From: Lysobacterales bacterium
Lineage (GTDB): Bacteria > Pseudomonadota > Gammaproteobacteria > Xanthomonadales > Rhodanobacteraceae
Assembly: GCA_021324945.1 (NCBI GenBank)
Contig: JAJPID010000064.1
Location: 1-34,214, forward strand
DNA length: 34,214 bases
Direction of reading: 5' to 3'
The notes beneath the pieces are model-generated. The model worked only from the letters and a program-made list of their open reading frames with translations, was not told the origin of the DNA and ran no database searches. A program made the translations under genes and the position numbers. Below, in pieces: positions 1 through 6,410 of this stretch. Position 1 is the stretch's first letter, and every line of letters starts with the position of its first letter.

Positions 1-128
1 CGGCGTCGTATTTCCACGACATCACCGGCGGCAACAACCACGGCTACATCGCCAAGCGTGGCTGGGACTGGGCTTCGGGCCGCGGCAGCCTGATCCTCAG
101 CAACTTCTCCGCGGGTGGTACGGAGTAA
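1..128 (+). CDS. S53 (sedolisin/kumamolisin-like) peptidase, C-terminal end only
   Basis: The last 41 codons of a gene entering from the left, read in the frame starting at base 3 and ending TAA at 126-128. The peptide carries the pattern FHDIT-GN-GY followed by GWD and a G-rich tail. This is the calcium-binding C-terminal signature of S53 serine-carboxyl peptidases (sedolisin, kumamolisin), where the Asp-Ile and the Gly-x-Asp backbone hold the Ca ion. These enzymes are usually secreted with a long pro-domain; neither pro-domain nor catalytic Glu/Asp/Ser is in the window. The final residues (about SNFSAGGTE) are less typical than the family end. The family call rests on about 25 residues. Confidence 0.7.
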   Translation, partial: ASYFHDITGGNNHGYIAKRGWDWASGRGSLILSNFSAGGTE

Positions 129-157
129 CCACCGGGAGCTCTCCTCTCAGGAGAGGG

Positions 158-185
158 AAGGGCCGCGCAAGCGGCCCTTCTTTTT
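158..185 (+). terminator. Rho-independent terminator of the S53 peptidase gene
   Basis: A 9-bp perfect stem (AAGGGCCGC / GCGGCCCTT) with a GCAA tetraloop is followed by C and TTTTT at 181-185, 30 bases after the stop codon. Just before it, 139-155 forms a second hairpin (CTCTCCT, loop CTC, AGGAGAG), which resembles the arm of the REP-like elements near 19.4 and 33.0 kb. Confidence 0.85.
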
Positions 186-346
186 CAGGAATGCAGCGTG
201 GCCGCAGAACGGATCATCGCTGGCGAAATGCGATGCAGATCCAACACACTGCTTCAGTGTCGCCCGCGCGCGGCCATGGACGCGGACGGACGGTGCGAAG
301 AAGATGGACAAGCTGGTGGAGAAAGACCGGCGCCGCTAACGCGCGG

Positions 347-769
347 TCACTTCGCGAACAGCTTCGAACGGTCCGCGAAAGCCTTGAACTCCAGCGCGTT
401 GCCGGAGGGGTCTAGCAGGAACATCGTGGCCTGCTCGCCCGGCTGGTCCTTGAAGCGCACGCGCGGTTCGATCACGAAGCGCGTGCCGGCCTTGCGCAGC
501 CTTTCGGCGAGCGCGTGCCACGCGTCCATGTCAAGAATCACGCCGAAGTGCCGCACCGGTACATTGTCGCCGTCAACGTCATGCGCGGTCGAGTCGTGCA
601 GTTCTTCCGGCGCGAGATGCGCGACGATCTGATGGCCGTGGAAATCGAAATCCACCCAGGTGTCGCTTGAGCGACCTTCCGCGCAGCCGAGCAACCCGCC
701 GTAGAACGTGCGCGCCGCTTCAAGCGAATGAACGGGAAAGGCAAGGTGGAATGGCGGCAGTTCATGCAT
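347..769 (-). CDS. VOC family protein (extradiol dioxygenase/glyoxalase-like)
   Basis: A 140-residue single VOC module made of two beta-alpha-beta-beta-beta repeats. It opens with [19 protein letters not shown] and has the [15 protein letters not shown] strand and an [14 protein letters not shown] end, typical of COG3565-type predicted ring-cleavage dioxygenases. His and Glu residues near the ends of the two repeats (HLAF; the final LEFK) could bind a divalent metal. The ATG at 769 was chosen because family homology begins there; a longer reading upstream is not VOC-like. It is cytosolic with no signal peptide. It is transcribed away from the small gene at 843, so promoters of both probably lie in 770-842. 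The substrate cannot be told from sequence. Confidence 0.85.
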   Translation of the reverse strand: MHELPPFHLAFPVHSLEAARTFYGGLLGCAEGRSSDTWVDFDFHGHQIVAHLAPEELHDSTAHDVDGDNVPVRHFGVILDMDAWHALAERLRKAGTRFVIEPRVRFKDQPGEQATMFLLDPSGNALEFKAFADRSKLFAK

Positions 770-842
770 GGCTTGCTTGCGTTTCGCTGCGATTGAACTT
801 CGGATCGTAAGATGCGGACGATCCCAACGGAAGGAGCCTGCC

Positions 843-1118
843 GTGGCCGATGAAAACGCCAAGTCGCAAGCCGACCTGGTCGCCGACACGCTGACGCAAT
901 TGAAGGAAATGCACCACTACGCCAAGAACAATGTCGAGCGCCTGACCGCGATCTGGCTGTTATTCGACGGCGAGCTGTCCAAGCTGAAGCAGACCGACAA
1001 GATCGACGACCTGATGAACCGCCAAGGCCAGCTGCACGACGCGCTGGAGAAAGCGATCGCCGATCTCGAAAAGGTCTGGCAGAAGTTGCAGCCGCCACCG
1101 GAAGCAGCAGAGGCGTGA
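843..1118 (+). CDS. Small helical protein of unknown function (91 aa)
   Basis: Not recognised as a named family. A GTG start at 843 is favoured because AAGGAG lies 8-9 bases upstream; the longer in-frame reading from 768 has no ribosome site and would overlap the divergent VOC gene. The protein is highly charged and predicted almost entirely helical, with heptad-like spacing of Leu/Ile ([10 protein letters not shown], then [15 protein letters not shown]), and ends in a short Pro/Glu/Ala tail. There is no signal peptide, membrane segment or Cys. It is probably a cytosolic coiled-coil protein. Stand-alone; a GC-rich palindrome follows the stop. Confidence 0.7.
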   Translation: MADENAKSQADLVADTLTQLKEMHHYAKNNVERLTAIWLLFDGELSKLKQTDKIDDLMNRQGQLHDALEKAIADLEKVWQKLQPPPEAAEA

Positions 1119-1136
1119 AAGCCGTGCGCAAACGAT

Positions 1137-1157
1137 CGGCCGGCGATCAGCCGGCCG
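1137..1157. terminator. Terminator-like palindrome between convergent genes
   Basis: CGGCCGGC, loop GATCA, GCCGGCCG: a perfect 8-bp stem exactly between the stop of the gene ending at 1118 and the stop of the convergent mini-gene at 1173. It has no T-run on either side, so it is either a weak bidirectional terminator or just a stable hairpin protecting 3' ends. Confidence 0.4.
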
Positions 1158-1172
1158 GACTGGTGAATTCCG

Positions 1173-1316
1173 TTACCAGGTGTGGCCGTTGGCGCAATAA
1201 TGGCCGCCGGTGCCGTGCACGCCCGCGATGCAGGTTTCGCCACAACTCGAGCACTTGGACGTGCAGCGCGACGGCGCCGCGAAAAGGCCGAATAGTCTGG
1301 AGAAAAACTTGCGCAT
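1173..1316 (-). CDS. 47-residue Cys-rich mini-protein
   Basis: ATG at 1314-1316 preceded by a strong GGAGGA (1321-1326) at 4-base spacing, ending TAA. The protein starts MRKFFSRLFGLF, a short basic-hydrophobic amphipathic helix, followed by a Cys-rich part with Cys at 18, 22, 25, 29 and 41 (C-x3-C-x2-C-x3-C-x11-C) and a GTGGHYCANGHTW end that also offers two His. The Cys/His set could bind zinc or an Fe-S cluster, or form disulfides. The N-terminus is too short for a cleaved signal. I do not recognise a named family. The strong ribosome site and codon choice like its neighbours argue that it is real. It lies between the small helical gene and DUF1543. Confidence 0.65.
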   Translation of the reverse strand: MRKFFSRLFGLFAAPSRCTSKCSSCGETCIAGVHGTGGHYCANGHTW

Positions 1317-1393
1317 GACGTCCTCCTGATGCCGTGGATCGGACCACGGGGAAGCTTGCCGCTGAGATCATACACCTGCGGCTGGGCGGTTCA

Positions 1394-1939
1394 TCAGCGG
1401 TTTGCTTTCCTTGCCATCCATGCCTGCACCGTCGCCGGCGGTAGCGGGAAATAACCGTTGACAACTTGCGGATCGCGCGCGGCCGCATCCGGCGTCAGGT
1501 GCACGTGCCAACCGGCGACAGTACCGACGTGCAGGCAATCGTCGATTTCGTGCAAGTCGTCCTTGTGTGTTTCCTCGTGACCGCGCAGCAGCATCGCTTT
1601 CGCGCGCCGCTTGGCTTCGGCCTTGTTTGGAGCGCCGAAGAAACCCCATGCGTGGCTTTCACCGAACACGCCGGGTCGATAGCCGCCAATGTTGATGAAA
1701 TACAGGTGCAGGCCTTTATCCGACCGCGTGCGCGAAAGCCGCACGCGGTAGCCTTCGACGCTGTCGAGGAAGCACCACGCATCCACGTGCAGGCCGCGCG
1801 GGTCACCGAACCAGTTTTCCAGCAACTGCTCGTGCACGGCTTCCAGCGAATCGCCGACCGCGAATGCCACATCGTGCAATTCGGTTTTCGCGCGCGGCGC
1901 GGTGCCGCCGAGCACGCAGGCGATCAGGCGTTCGGTCAT
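1394..1939 (-). CDS. DUF1543 domain-containing protein
   Basis: A 181-residue protein with two copies of the DUF1543 module. The first has LGGTAPRAKTELHDVAF and a VGDS...LLENWFG pattern (about 10-45). The second has YFINIGGYRPGVFGE (about 79-95), followed by AEAKRRAKAML and an HKDDLHEIDDC segment. The repeated HDV/HKDDLHEID elements are the conserved core; no biochemical role is known to me. Cytosolic, no signal or membrane segment. ATG at 1939 fits the family start, though the upstream ribosome site is weak. It follows the alcohol dehydrogenase gene on the same strand across a 63-base gap, so the two may share a transcript. Confidence 0.85.
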   Translation of the reverse strand: MTERLIACVLGGTAPRAKTELHDVAFAVGDSLEAVHEQLLENWFGDPRGLHVDAWCFLDSVEGYRVRLSRTRSDKGLHLYFINIGGYRPGVFGESHAWGFFGAPNKAEAKRRAKAMLLRGHEETHKDDLHEIDDCLHVGTVAGWHVHLTPDAAARDPQVVNGYFPLPPATVQAWMARKANR

Positions 1940-2002
1940 GGCAGGTCGCGTCTCGATGATGGAACGGCGGAACCGTCCGTTGCGGCTCCCCCGCGAATCA
2001 TC

Positions 2003-3070
2003 TCACGCCGCCTTCGCCTCGTCTCTCAGCGTCTGCATGTCGATCACGAAGCGGTATTTCACGTCGCTTTTCAACATGCGTTCGTAAGCGTCGTTGATGT
2101 CGCGCATCGCGATCGTCTCGATGTCGCTGACGATGCCGTGCTCGGCGCAGAAATCCAACATCTCCTGCGTTTCGCGGATGCCGCCGATCAGTGAGCCGGC
2201 CAGGCCACGACGCTTCAGGATCAGATTGAACGCGGTGGGCGAGGGATGCGGCGTGGCCGGCGCGCCGACCAAGCACATCGTCCCGTCGCGCTTCAACAGA
2301 TTGAGATAGGCATCCAGATCATGCGGCGCGGCGACGGTGTTGAGGATGAAATCGAAACTGCCGGCGTGCTTCGCCATCTGTTCGGTGTCTTTCGAGATCA
2401 CCACTTCGTCCGCGCCGAGCCGCTTGCCGTCCGCGATCTTGTTCGGCGAAGTGGTGAACAGCACGACATGCGCGCCCATCGCGTGCGCCAGTTTCACGCC
2501 CATGTGTCCGAGGCCGCCGAGCCCGACGATGCCGACCTTCTTGCCTGGCCCGGCATTCCAATGCCGCAGCGGTGAATACGTGGTGATGCCGGCGCACAGC
2601 AATGGCGCCACCGCGGCGAGATCATTCTTGTGCGAAATCCGCAGCACGAATTTCTCGTCCACCACGATCTGCGTCGAATAGCCGCCGTAAGTGTTTTCGC
2701 CGCCGCCGTGCAGGGACCCGTTATACGTCGCGGTGAAACCGTTCTCGCAATAGTTCTCCTCACCGGCCTGGCAGGCTTCGCAATGGCCGCAACTGTCGAC
2801 CATGCAGCCGACGCCGACGGTGTCGCCGACTCTGAATTTCTTCACTTCGTTGCCGACCGCGGTAACCCTGCCGACGATTTCGTGGCCGGGCACGCAGGGA
2901 TAGCGCGTGTTTTTCCATTCGTTGCGCGCCTGGTGCAGGTCGGAATGGCACACGCCGCAAAAGAGGATTTCGATCTGCACGTCGTGCGCGCCTGGCGTAC
3001 GCCGTTCGATGGCGTGCGGACGCAGCGGTCGATCGGCGGCGGGCGTGGCGTAGGCGGCGACTTCTGACAT
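2003..3070 (-). CDS. NAD(P)-dependent zinc alcohol dehydrogenase (YahK/CAD type)
   Basis: A 355-residue medium-chain dehydrogenase that reduces aldehydes to alcohols. Catalytic zinc ligands are Cys41 (GVCHSD) and the His63-Glu64 pair (PGHE); structural zinc is held by Cys94, 97, 100 and 108 (CGHCEACQ...YC). The Rossmann motif is GLGGLGHMG, and the following TTSPNK loop is typical of NADP-preferring cinnamyl-alcohol/YahK-like members. Length and motif order are normal for the family. The start has a good AAGGAGTC ribosome site. Such enzymes act broadly on aldehydes; together with the adjacent msr genes a role in stress-derived aldehyde removal is possible but is inference. Confidence 0.92.
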   Translation of the reverse strand: MSEVAAYATPAADRPLRPHAIERRTPGAHDVQIEILFCGVCHSDLHQARNEWKNTRYPCVPGHEIVGRVTAVGNEVKKFRVGDTVGVGCMVDSCGHCEACQAGEENYCENGFTATYNGSLHGGGENTYGGYSTQIVVDEKFVLRISHKNDLAAVAPLLCAGITTYSPLRHWNAGPGKKVGIVGLGGLGHMGVKLAHAMGAHVVLFTTSPNKIADGKRLGADEVVISKDTEQMAKHAGSFDFILNTVAAPHDLDAYLNLLKRDGTMCLVGAPATPHPSPTAFNLILKRRGLAGSLIGGIRETQEMLDFCAEHGIVSDIETIAMRDINDAYERMLKSDVKYRFVIDMQTLRDEAKAA

Positions 3071-3149
3071 GGCATGACTCCTTGTCGATACTTTTCTGTG
3101 GCAAAAACCGAATGACGGCGCTGTGGCCGCATCCGGGCTGCGACGGCGT

Positions 3150-3662
3150 TCAGCCCGCGGCTTTCTCGCGCGTGGGCAGCACCCAATCCGGCCGTATGTA
3201 GTGGCAGGTGTAGCCGTCCGGATAGCGCTCCAGATAATCCTGATGTTCGGGTTCGGCTTCCCAGAAATCGCCCGCGGGTGACACTTCCGTCACCACCTTG
3301 CCGGGCCACAAACCGGACGCATCCACGTCCGCGATGGTGTCTTCGGCGACGTGCTTCTGTTCGTCATCGAGATAGAAAATCGCCGAGCGATAGCTGGTAC
3401 CGACATCGTTGCCTTGACGATTGCGCGTGGTCGGATCGTGGATCTGGAAGAAGAATTCCAGCAGTTTCCGATAACTGATTTTCGCGGGATCGAACACGAT
3501 CTCGATCGATTCGGCGTGAGTGCCATGATTGCGATACGTCGCGTTCGGCACGTCACCGCCGGAATAACCCACGCGCGTGGAGATCACGCCCGGTTGCTTG
3601 CGGATCAGGTCCTGCATGCCCCAGAAACAGCCGCCAGCGAGGATAGCGCGTTCGGTTGTCAT
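3150..3662 (-). CDS. msrA: Peptide-methionine (S)-S-oxide reductase MsrA, cytosolic
   Basis: 170 residues reducing the S-epimer of methionine sulfoxide in proteins, with thioredoxin as reductant. The catalytic motif GGCFWGMQ places the nucleophile at Cys12; the conserved [22 protein letters not shown] and the distal GYTCHY Cys (likely resolving) are present. There is no signal peptide, so it is cytosolic. Its ATG overlaps the TGA of msrB by four bases (ATGA), so translation is coupled to msrB and it needs no ribosome site of its own. A second, envelope-targeted MsrA is encoded at 18472-19197. Confidence 0.96.
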   Translation of the reverse strand: MTTERAILAGGCFWGMQDLIRKQPGVISTRVGYSGGDVPNATYRNHGTHAESIEIVFDPAKISYRKLLEFFFQIHDPTTRNRQGNDVGTSYRSAIFYLDDEQKHVAEDTIADVDASGLWPGKVVTEVSPAGDFWEAEPEHQDYLERYPDGYTCHYIRPDWVLPTREKAAG

Positions 3663-4117
3663 GTTTGCGCGTCCTTGTTTTCGAACAGATGACGGTACTC
3701 GCCGTAGCCTGCATTTTCCAGTTCCTCGACCGGAATGAAACGCAGGCTTGCGGAGTTGATGCAGTAGCGCAAGCCGCCGCGCTCGCGCGGGCCGTCGTCG
3801 AACACGTGACCAAGATGGCTGTCGCCGTGTTTCGAACGCACCTCGGTGCGGATCATGCCGTGGCTGGTGTCGCGCTGCTCGATCACATTGTCCAGCTCGA
3901 CCGGCTTACTGAAACTCGGCCAGCCGCAGCCGCTGTCGAACTTGTCCAGCGAGGTGAACAGCGGTTCGCCGGAAACGACGTCCACGTACAGCCCGGGTTC
4001 TTTGTGCGCATTGAACTCGTTGTCGAACGGCCGCTCGGTCGCGGCCTCCTGCGTCACGCGGTATTGCAGCGGCGTCAATTTTGCGACGGCTTCGGGGGTC
4101 TTGCGGTAGTCGGGCAT
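3659..4117 (-). CDS. msrB: Peptide-methionine (R)-S-oxide reductase MsrB
   Basis: 152 residues reducing the R-epimer of methionine sulfoxide. The catalytic Cys119 sits in [11 protein letters not shown] and the likely resolving Cys64 in GCGWPSF; His101 and His104 ([10 protein letters not shown]) complete the site. The two CxxC zinc pairs of zinc-type MsrB are absent, so this is the zinc-free form. A GGAGTCC ribosome site precedes the ATG at 4117. First gene of a two-gene msrB-msrA unit covering both epimers. The 332-base upstream gap is structured (see 4118-4449) and must hold its promoter unless it is read through from the sulfotransferase gene. Confidence 0.96.
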   Translation of the reverse strand: MPDYRKTPEAVAKLTPLQYRVTQEAATERPFDNEFNAHKEPGLYVDVVSGEPLFTSLDKFDSGCGWPSFSKPVELDNVIEQRDTSHGMIRTEVRSKHGDSHLGHVFDDGPRERGGLRYCINSASLRFIPVEELENAGYGEYRHLFENKDAQT

Positions 4118-4449
4118 GTCGGACTCCAGTGCTGTCTGCTCCGGTTGAAATGGGGGACGGCCGGCGAAAGTCCAAGAGAGCCGATGCGATCACCTTAGAA
4201 GCGGCGGAAATTGAACGATTGGGGGACCATCAGGCCCCCGACATTTCGGCACCGCCGCTTCTCCGTTGTCTCGAGATCGTCGTCCGGGAGTGTCGCAGCC
4301 TTCGCTTCCGCGACACCCTGTCGCTCGCGCCCGCACGACGCAACCGGCATCACCGAACGCGGTCGGGATTTCGGTGTCGAAAGTCCAGCTCGCGGATTTG
4401 CACCTGGGTTGACAAACCTGGTGTCGCTGACTTCCGCTCGTCAGTTCAG
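4118..4449. other. Non-coding gap with several inverted repeats
   Basis: No convincing gene on either strand. It holds three foldback structures. At 4197-4262 an 11-bp perfect stem (AGAAGCGGCGG / CCGCCGCTTCT) encloses a GGGGG/CCCCC hairpin at 4221-4239. At 4290-4316 a 7-bp stem GTGTCGC / GCGACAC closes a 13-base loop. At 4401-4423 a CACC...GGTG foldback with one mismatch and one bulge lies just after the sulfotransferase stop. None is followed by a T-run, so they do not look like ordinary terminators. They could be a 5' leader of msrB, a small RNA, or remnants of a palindromic repeat. Confidence 0.45.
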
Positions 4450-5187
4450 CTACGAGACTGCAACATTATGCCCAGCCAGTTTTTCGTAATACCGTCGACA
4501 TTCATCGACGAGTTTGCGCTGGAAATCGGTCAGCGTGATTCTGCGCGGCCGGTACGGCCCGAACCCGGTCGATCGCTCCACCGCCGCGTACCAGTGCGGT
4601 GCCCAGACGCCATCGGAATCGCGCGGGCCTGGCGGCCAGTGCAGCATGCGGTCGGTGAATGGGATGCCGAGGCGCGCGCACAGTGCGCTTAGCACGCTGC
4701 GCGGATTTTTCAGCACGTCGTCCGCATCGATCACCGGCGGCGCGTGGCCGAGTTTGTCGCAGACATGATCGAACAAGCGCGCCTGCTGTTCGAAGCCGAG
4801 TTCCCACGCCACGGCGTCGGGGCGTTGAATGGTGAAGGACGCGACGACCGACTCCGGATCGCGGATCAGAAAACAGTTGGTGACTTGTTCCAGCCAGTCC
4901 AATGGCATGTGGGTGAGCATGTGCTGGGTCATGTGCTTCTGGTACCAGATCGGCTTGCCATTCGGGATCGGTCCAATGAGCATGGCCGCGACTTCCGCAG
5001 CGTCCGTGCTTTGCGACTTCAGAACTTCTTCGCGGCCAGGATGGTTGACACCTGTAGCTTGCAGGTAATGCGCGTAAAACGGTTCATCGATCACCGCGGT
5101 GTCGCCGCGGTTTTCCCAAGCGCGCATCATCGCAGTGGAAATGTTGCGCGGGCCGGACCACATCGCGATCCGCAGCGGCGTTCTCAC
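4450..5187 (-). CDS. Sulfotransferase-like protein (PAPS-type fold)
   Basis: 245 residues starting with GTG at 5187. The N-terminal MWSGPRNISTAMMRAW is the 5'-phosphosulfate-binding loop of the sulfotransferase fold after strand one, and FLIRDPESVVASF corresponds to the 3'-phosphate-binding strand-helix (RDP...S). Together these point to binding of PAPS or a similar nucleotide; the acceptor is unknown. The GTG overlaps the TGA of the aminotransferase by four bases (GTGA), so the two are translated together. Pairing with a class IV aminotransferase suggests a joint step on an amino-acid-derived compound; this is inference. Length is at the short end of the family but both signature regions are intact. 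Confidence 0.82.
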   Translation of the reverse strand: MRTPLRIAMWSGPRNISTAMMRAWENRGDTAVIDEPFYAHYLQATGVNHPGREEVLKSQSTDAAEVAAMLIGPIPNGKPIWYQKHMTQHMLTHMPLDWLEQVTNCFLIRDPESVVASFTIQRPDAVAWELGFEQQARLFDHVCDKLGHAPPVIDADDVLKNPRSVLSALCARLGIPFTDRMLHWPPGPRDSDGVWAPHWYAAVERSTGFGPYRPRRITLTDFQRKLVDECRRYYEKLAGHNVAVS

Positions 5188-6110
5188 ACGCGCGGTCCTT
5201 TGGCGCTTTCTTCCTTGATGAGTTGCATGTACAGCTTCTGCAACCGCTCGACCATCGGCCCGCGTTTGCCATCGCCCATCACGCGGCCATCGATTTCGCG
5301 CACCGGCGTCAAACCCGCGAACGTGCCGGTGACGCAGGCCTCCTCCGCGCCGTACACGTCGGTCAGACTGAAATCCTTTTCAAAAACGGGAATGCCGTTG
5401 GCGCGGCAGAGCTTGATCACGTTCGCGCGCGTGATGCCGCCGAGGCAATACTTGCCGGTGGACGTCCACACTTCGCCCTTGCGCACGATGAAGAAATGCG
5501 TGGAGTTGCAGGTCGAAACGAAGCCGTGCGGATCGAGCATCAGCGCTTCGTCGTAACCGGCCTTCTGCGCCTGGATGCAGGCGAGGATGCAGTTCAATTT
5601 GGAATGACTGTTGAGCTTGGGATCTTGCACGTCGGGCGCGCCGCGCCGCACGTGCACGGTGAACAGGCGGATGCCTCGCTCGACCGTCTCCGGCAACGGC
5701 TGCTTGTATTCTGGAATGATCACGACGGTGGCTCCGCCGATCACGAAGCGCGGATCCTGGTGCGGCGTGGCCTTGACGCCGCGCGTTACCATCAGACGGA
5801 TGTGCACGTGATCGCGCATGCCGTTCGCGCGCAGTACGTCGATCAGGCGTTGCGTCAACTGATCGCGCGTCAGGCCGATAGTCAGGTCGATCGCGCGCGC
5901 GCCTTCATACAGCCGGTCGAGATGTGCATCGAGAAAGGGCAGGCCGCCTTCGTGCAGGCGCAGGCCCTCCCACACGCCGTCGCCAAGCACGAAACCCGAA
6001 TCGAACACCGACACCTTGGCTTCGTCACGCGGCACCAGTTCGCCGTTGATGCTGATCTTGATCGACGCGTTGCGCGGATCAGGGGCGTAATCGTGGGTAC
6101 CTTTGCTCAT
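5184..6110 (-). CDS. Class IV PLP aminotransferase (BCAT / D-amino-acid transaminase family)
   Basis: 308 residues of PLP fold type IV. Visible are the N-terminal VFDSGFVLGDGVWEGLR signature, the Lys region DPKLNSHSKLN (Lys165 or Lys171 would hold PLP; Lys165 aligns better with D-amino-acid transaminase), the GFVSTCNSTHFF phosphate region, and GGITRANVI and TGTFAGLTPV near the end. Which amino acid it uses (branched-chain L, D-amino acid, or an aminodeoxychorismate lyase type) cannot be settled by eye. ATG at 6110 was chosen because the family begins 10-20 residues before the first strand; the upstream extension is non-family sequence. First gene of a two-gene unit with the overlapping sulfotransferase. 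Confidence 0.9.
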   Translation of the reverse strand: MSKGTHDYAPDPRNASIKISINGELVPRDEAKVSVFDSGFVLGDGVWEGLRLHEGGLPFLDAHLDRLYEGARAIDLTIGLTRDQLTQRLIDVLRANGMRDHVHIRLMVTRGVKATPHQDPRFVIGGATVVIIPEYKQPLPETVERGIRLFTVHVRRGAPDVQDPKLNSHSKLNCILACIQAQKAGYDEALMLDPHGFVSTCNSTHFFIVRKGEVWTSTGKYCLGGITRANVIKLCRANGIPVFEKDFSLTDVYGAEEACVTGTFAGLTPVREIDGRVMGDGKRGPMVERLQKLYMQLIKEESAKGPRV

Positions 6111-6410
6111 GAGCCGCCGCTCGCGGGAAGATCGGCGGAGTTTAGCGCGCGCAACGCGGCGGCAGCGGTGAACATCGCACGATGGCCGAACTCGACAACC
6201 GGTTTCGGTCGTCGCTGCGCAGCCTCCATCGTTATCTTGCGATCGGGTCGGAGAATGCGGCGTGCTATTCCGATGAGTTCGCGCCAAGCCGCTGGAAGTC
6301 ATCGATGGCCCGGACATGATCGAATTGAACGAACCCACACGCAAAAATCGCTACGAGCGGATGGGTTCACAAGCGCGAAGTGCAGTATTTCAAGCGGCAC
6401 TGATGTGAAG
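6111..6410. other. Gap between penicillin acylase and aminotransferase genes
   Basis: About 300 bases separating two minus-strand genes. No confident gene. On the plus strand two short frames meet: an ATG frame at 6182-6319 (45 codons, starting MAELDNRF) and, overlapping its stop by ATGA, a frame from 6316 to about 6408 (starting MIELNEPTRKN). They may be chance or pieces of one frameshifted gene. The aminotransferase promoter must lie in the left part unless it is read from the acylase gene. Confidence 0.4.

Noticed and set aside
186-346. Small genes between the S53 terminator and the VOC gene
   Set aside because: Several overlapping frames but none with a ribosome site and protein-like composition.
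4197-4262. Possible tRNA or selenocysteine-type tRNA
   Set aside because: The 11-bp stem recalls a long acceptor arm, but no D arm, anticodon arm or T-loop GTTC-A pattern with a paired stem can be drawn.
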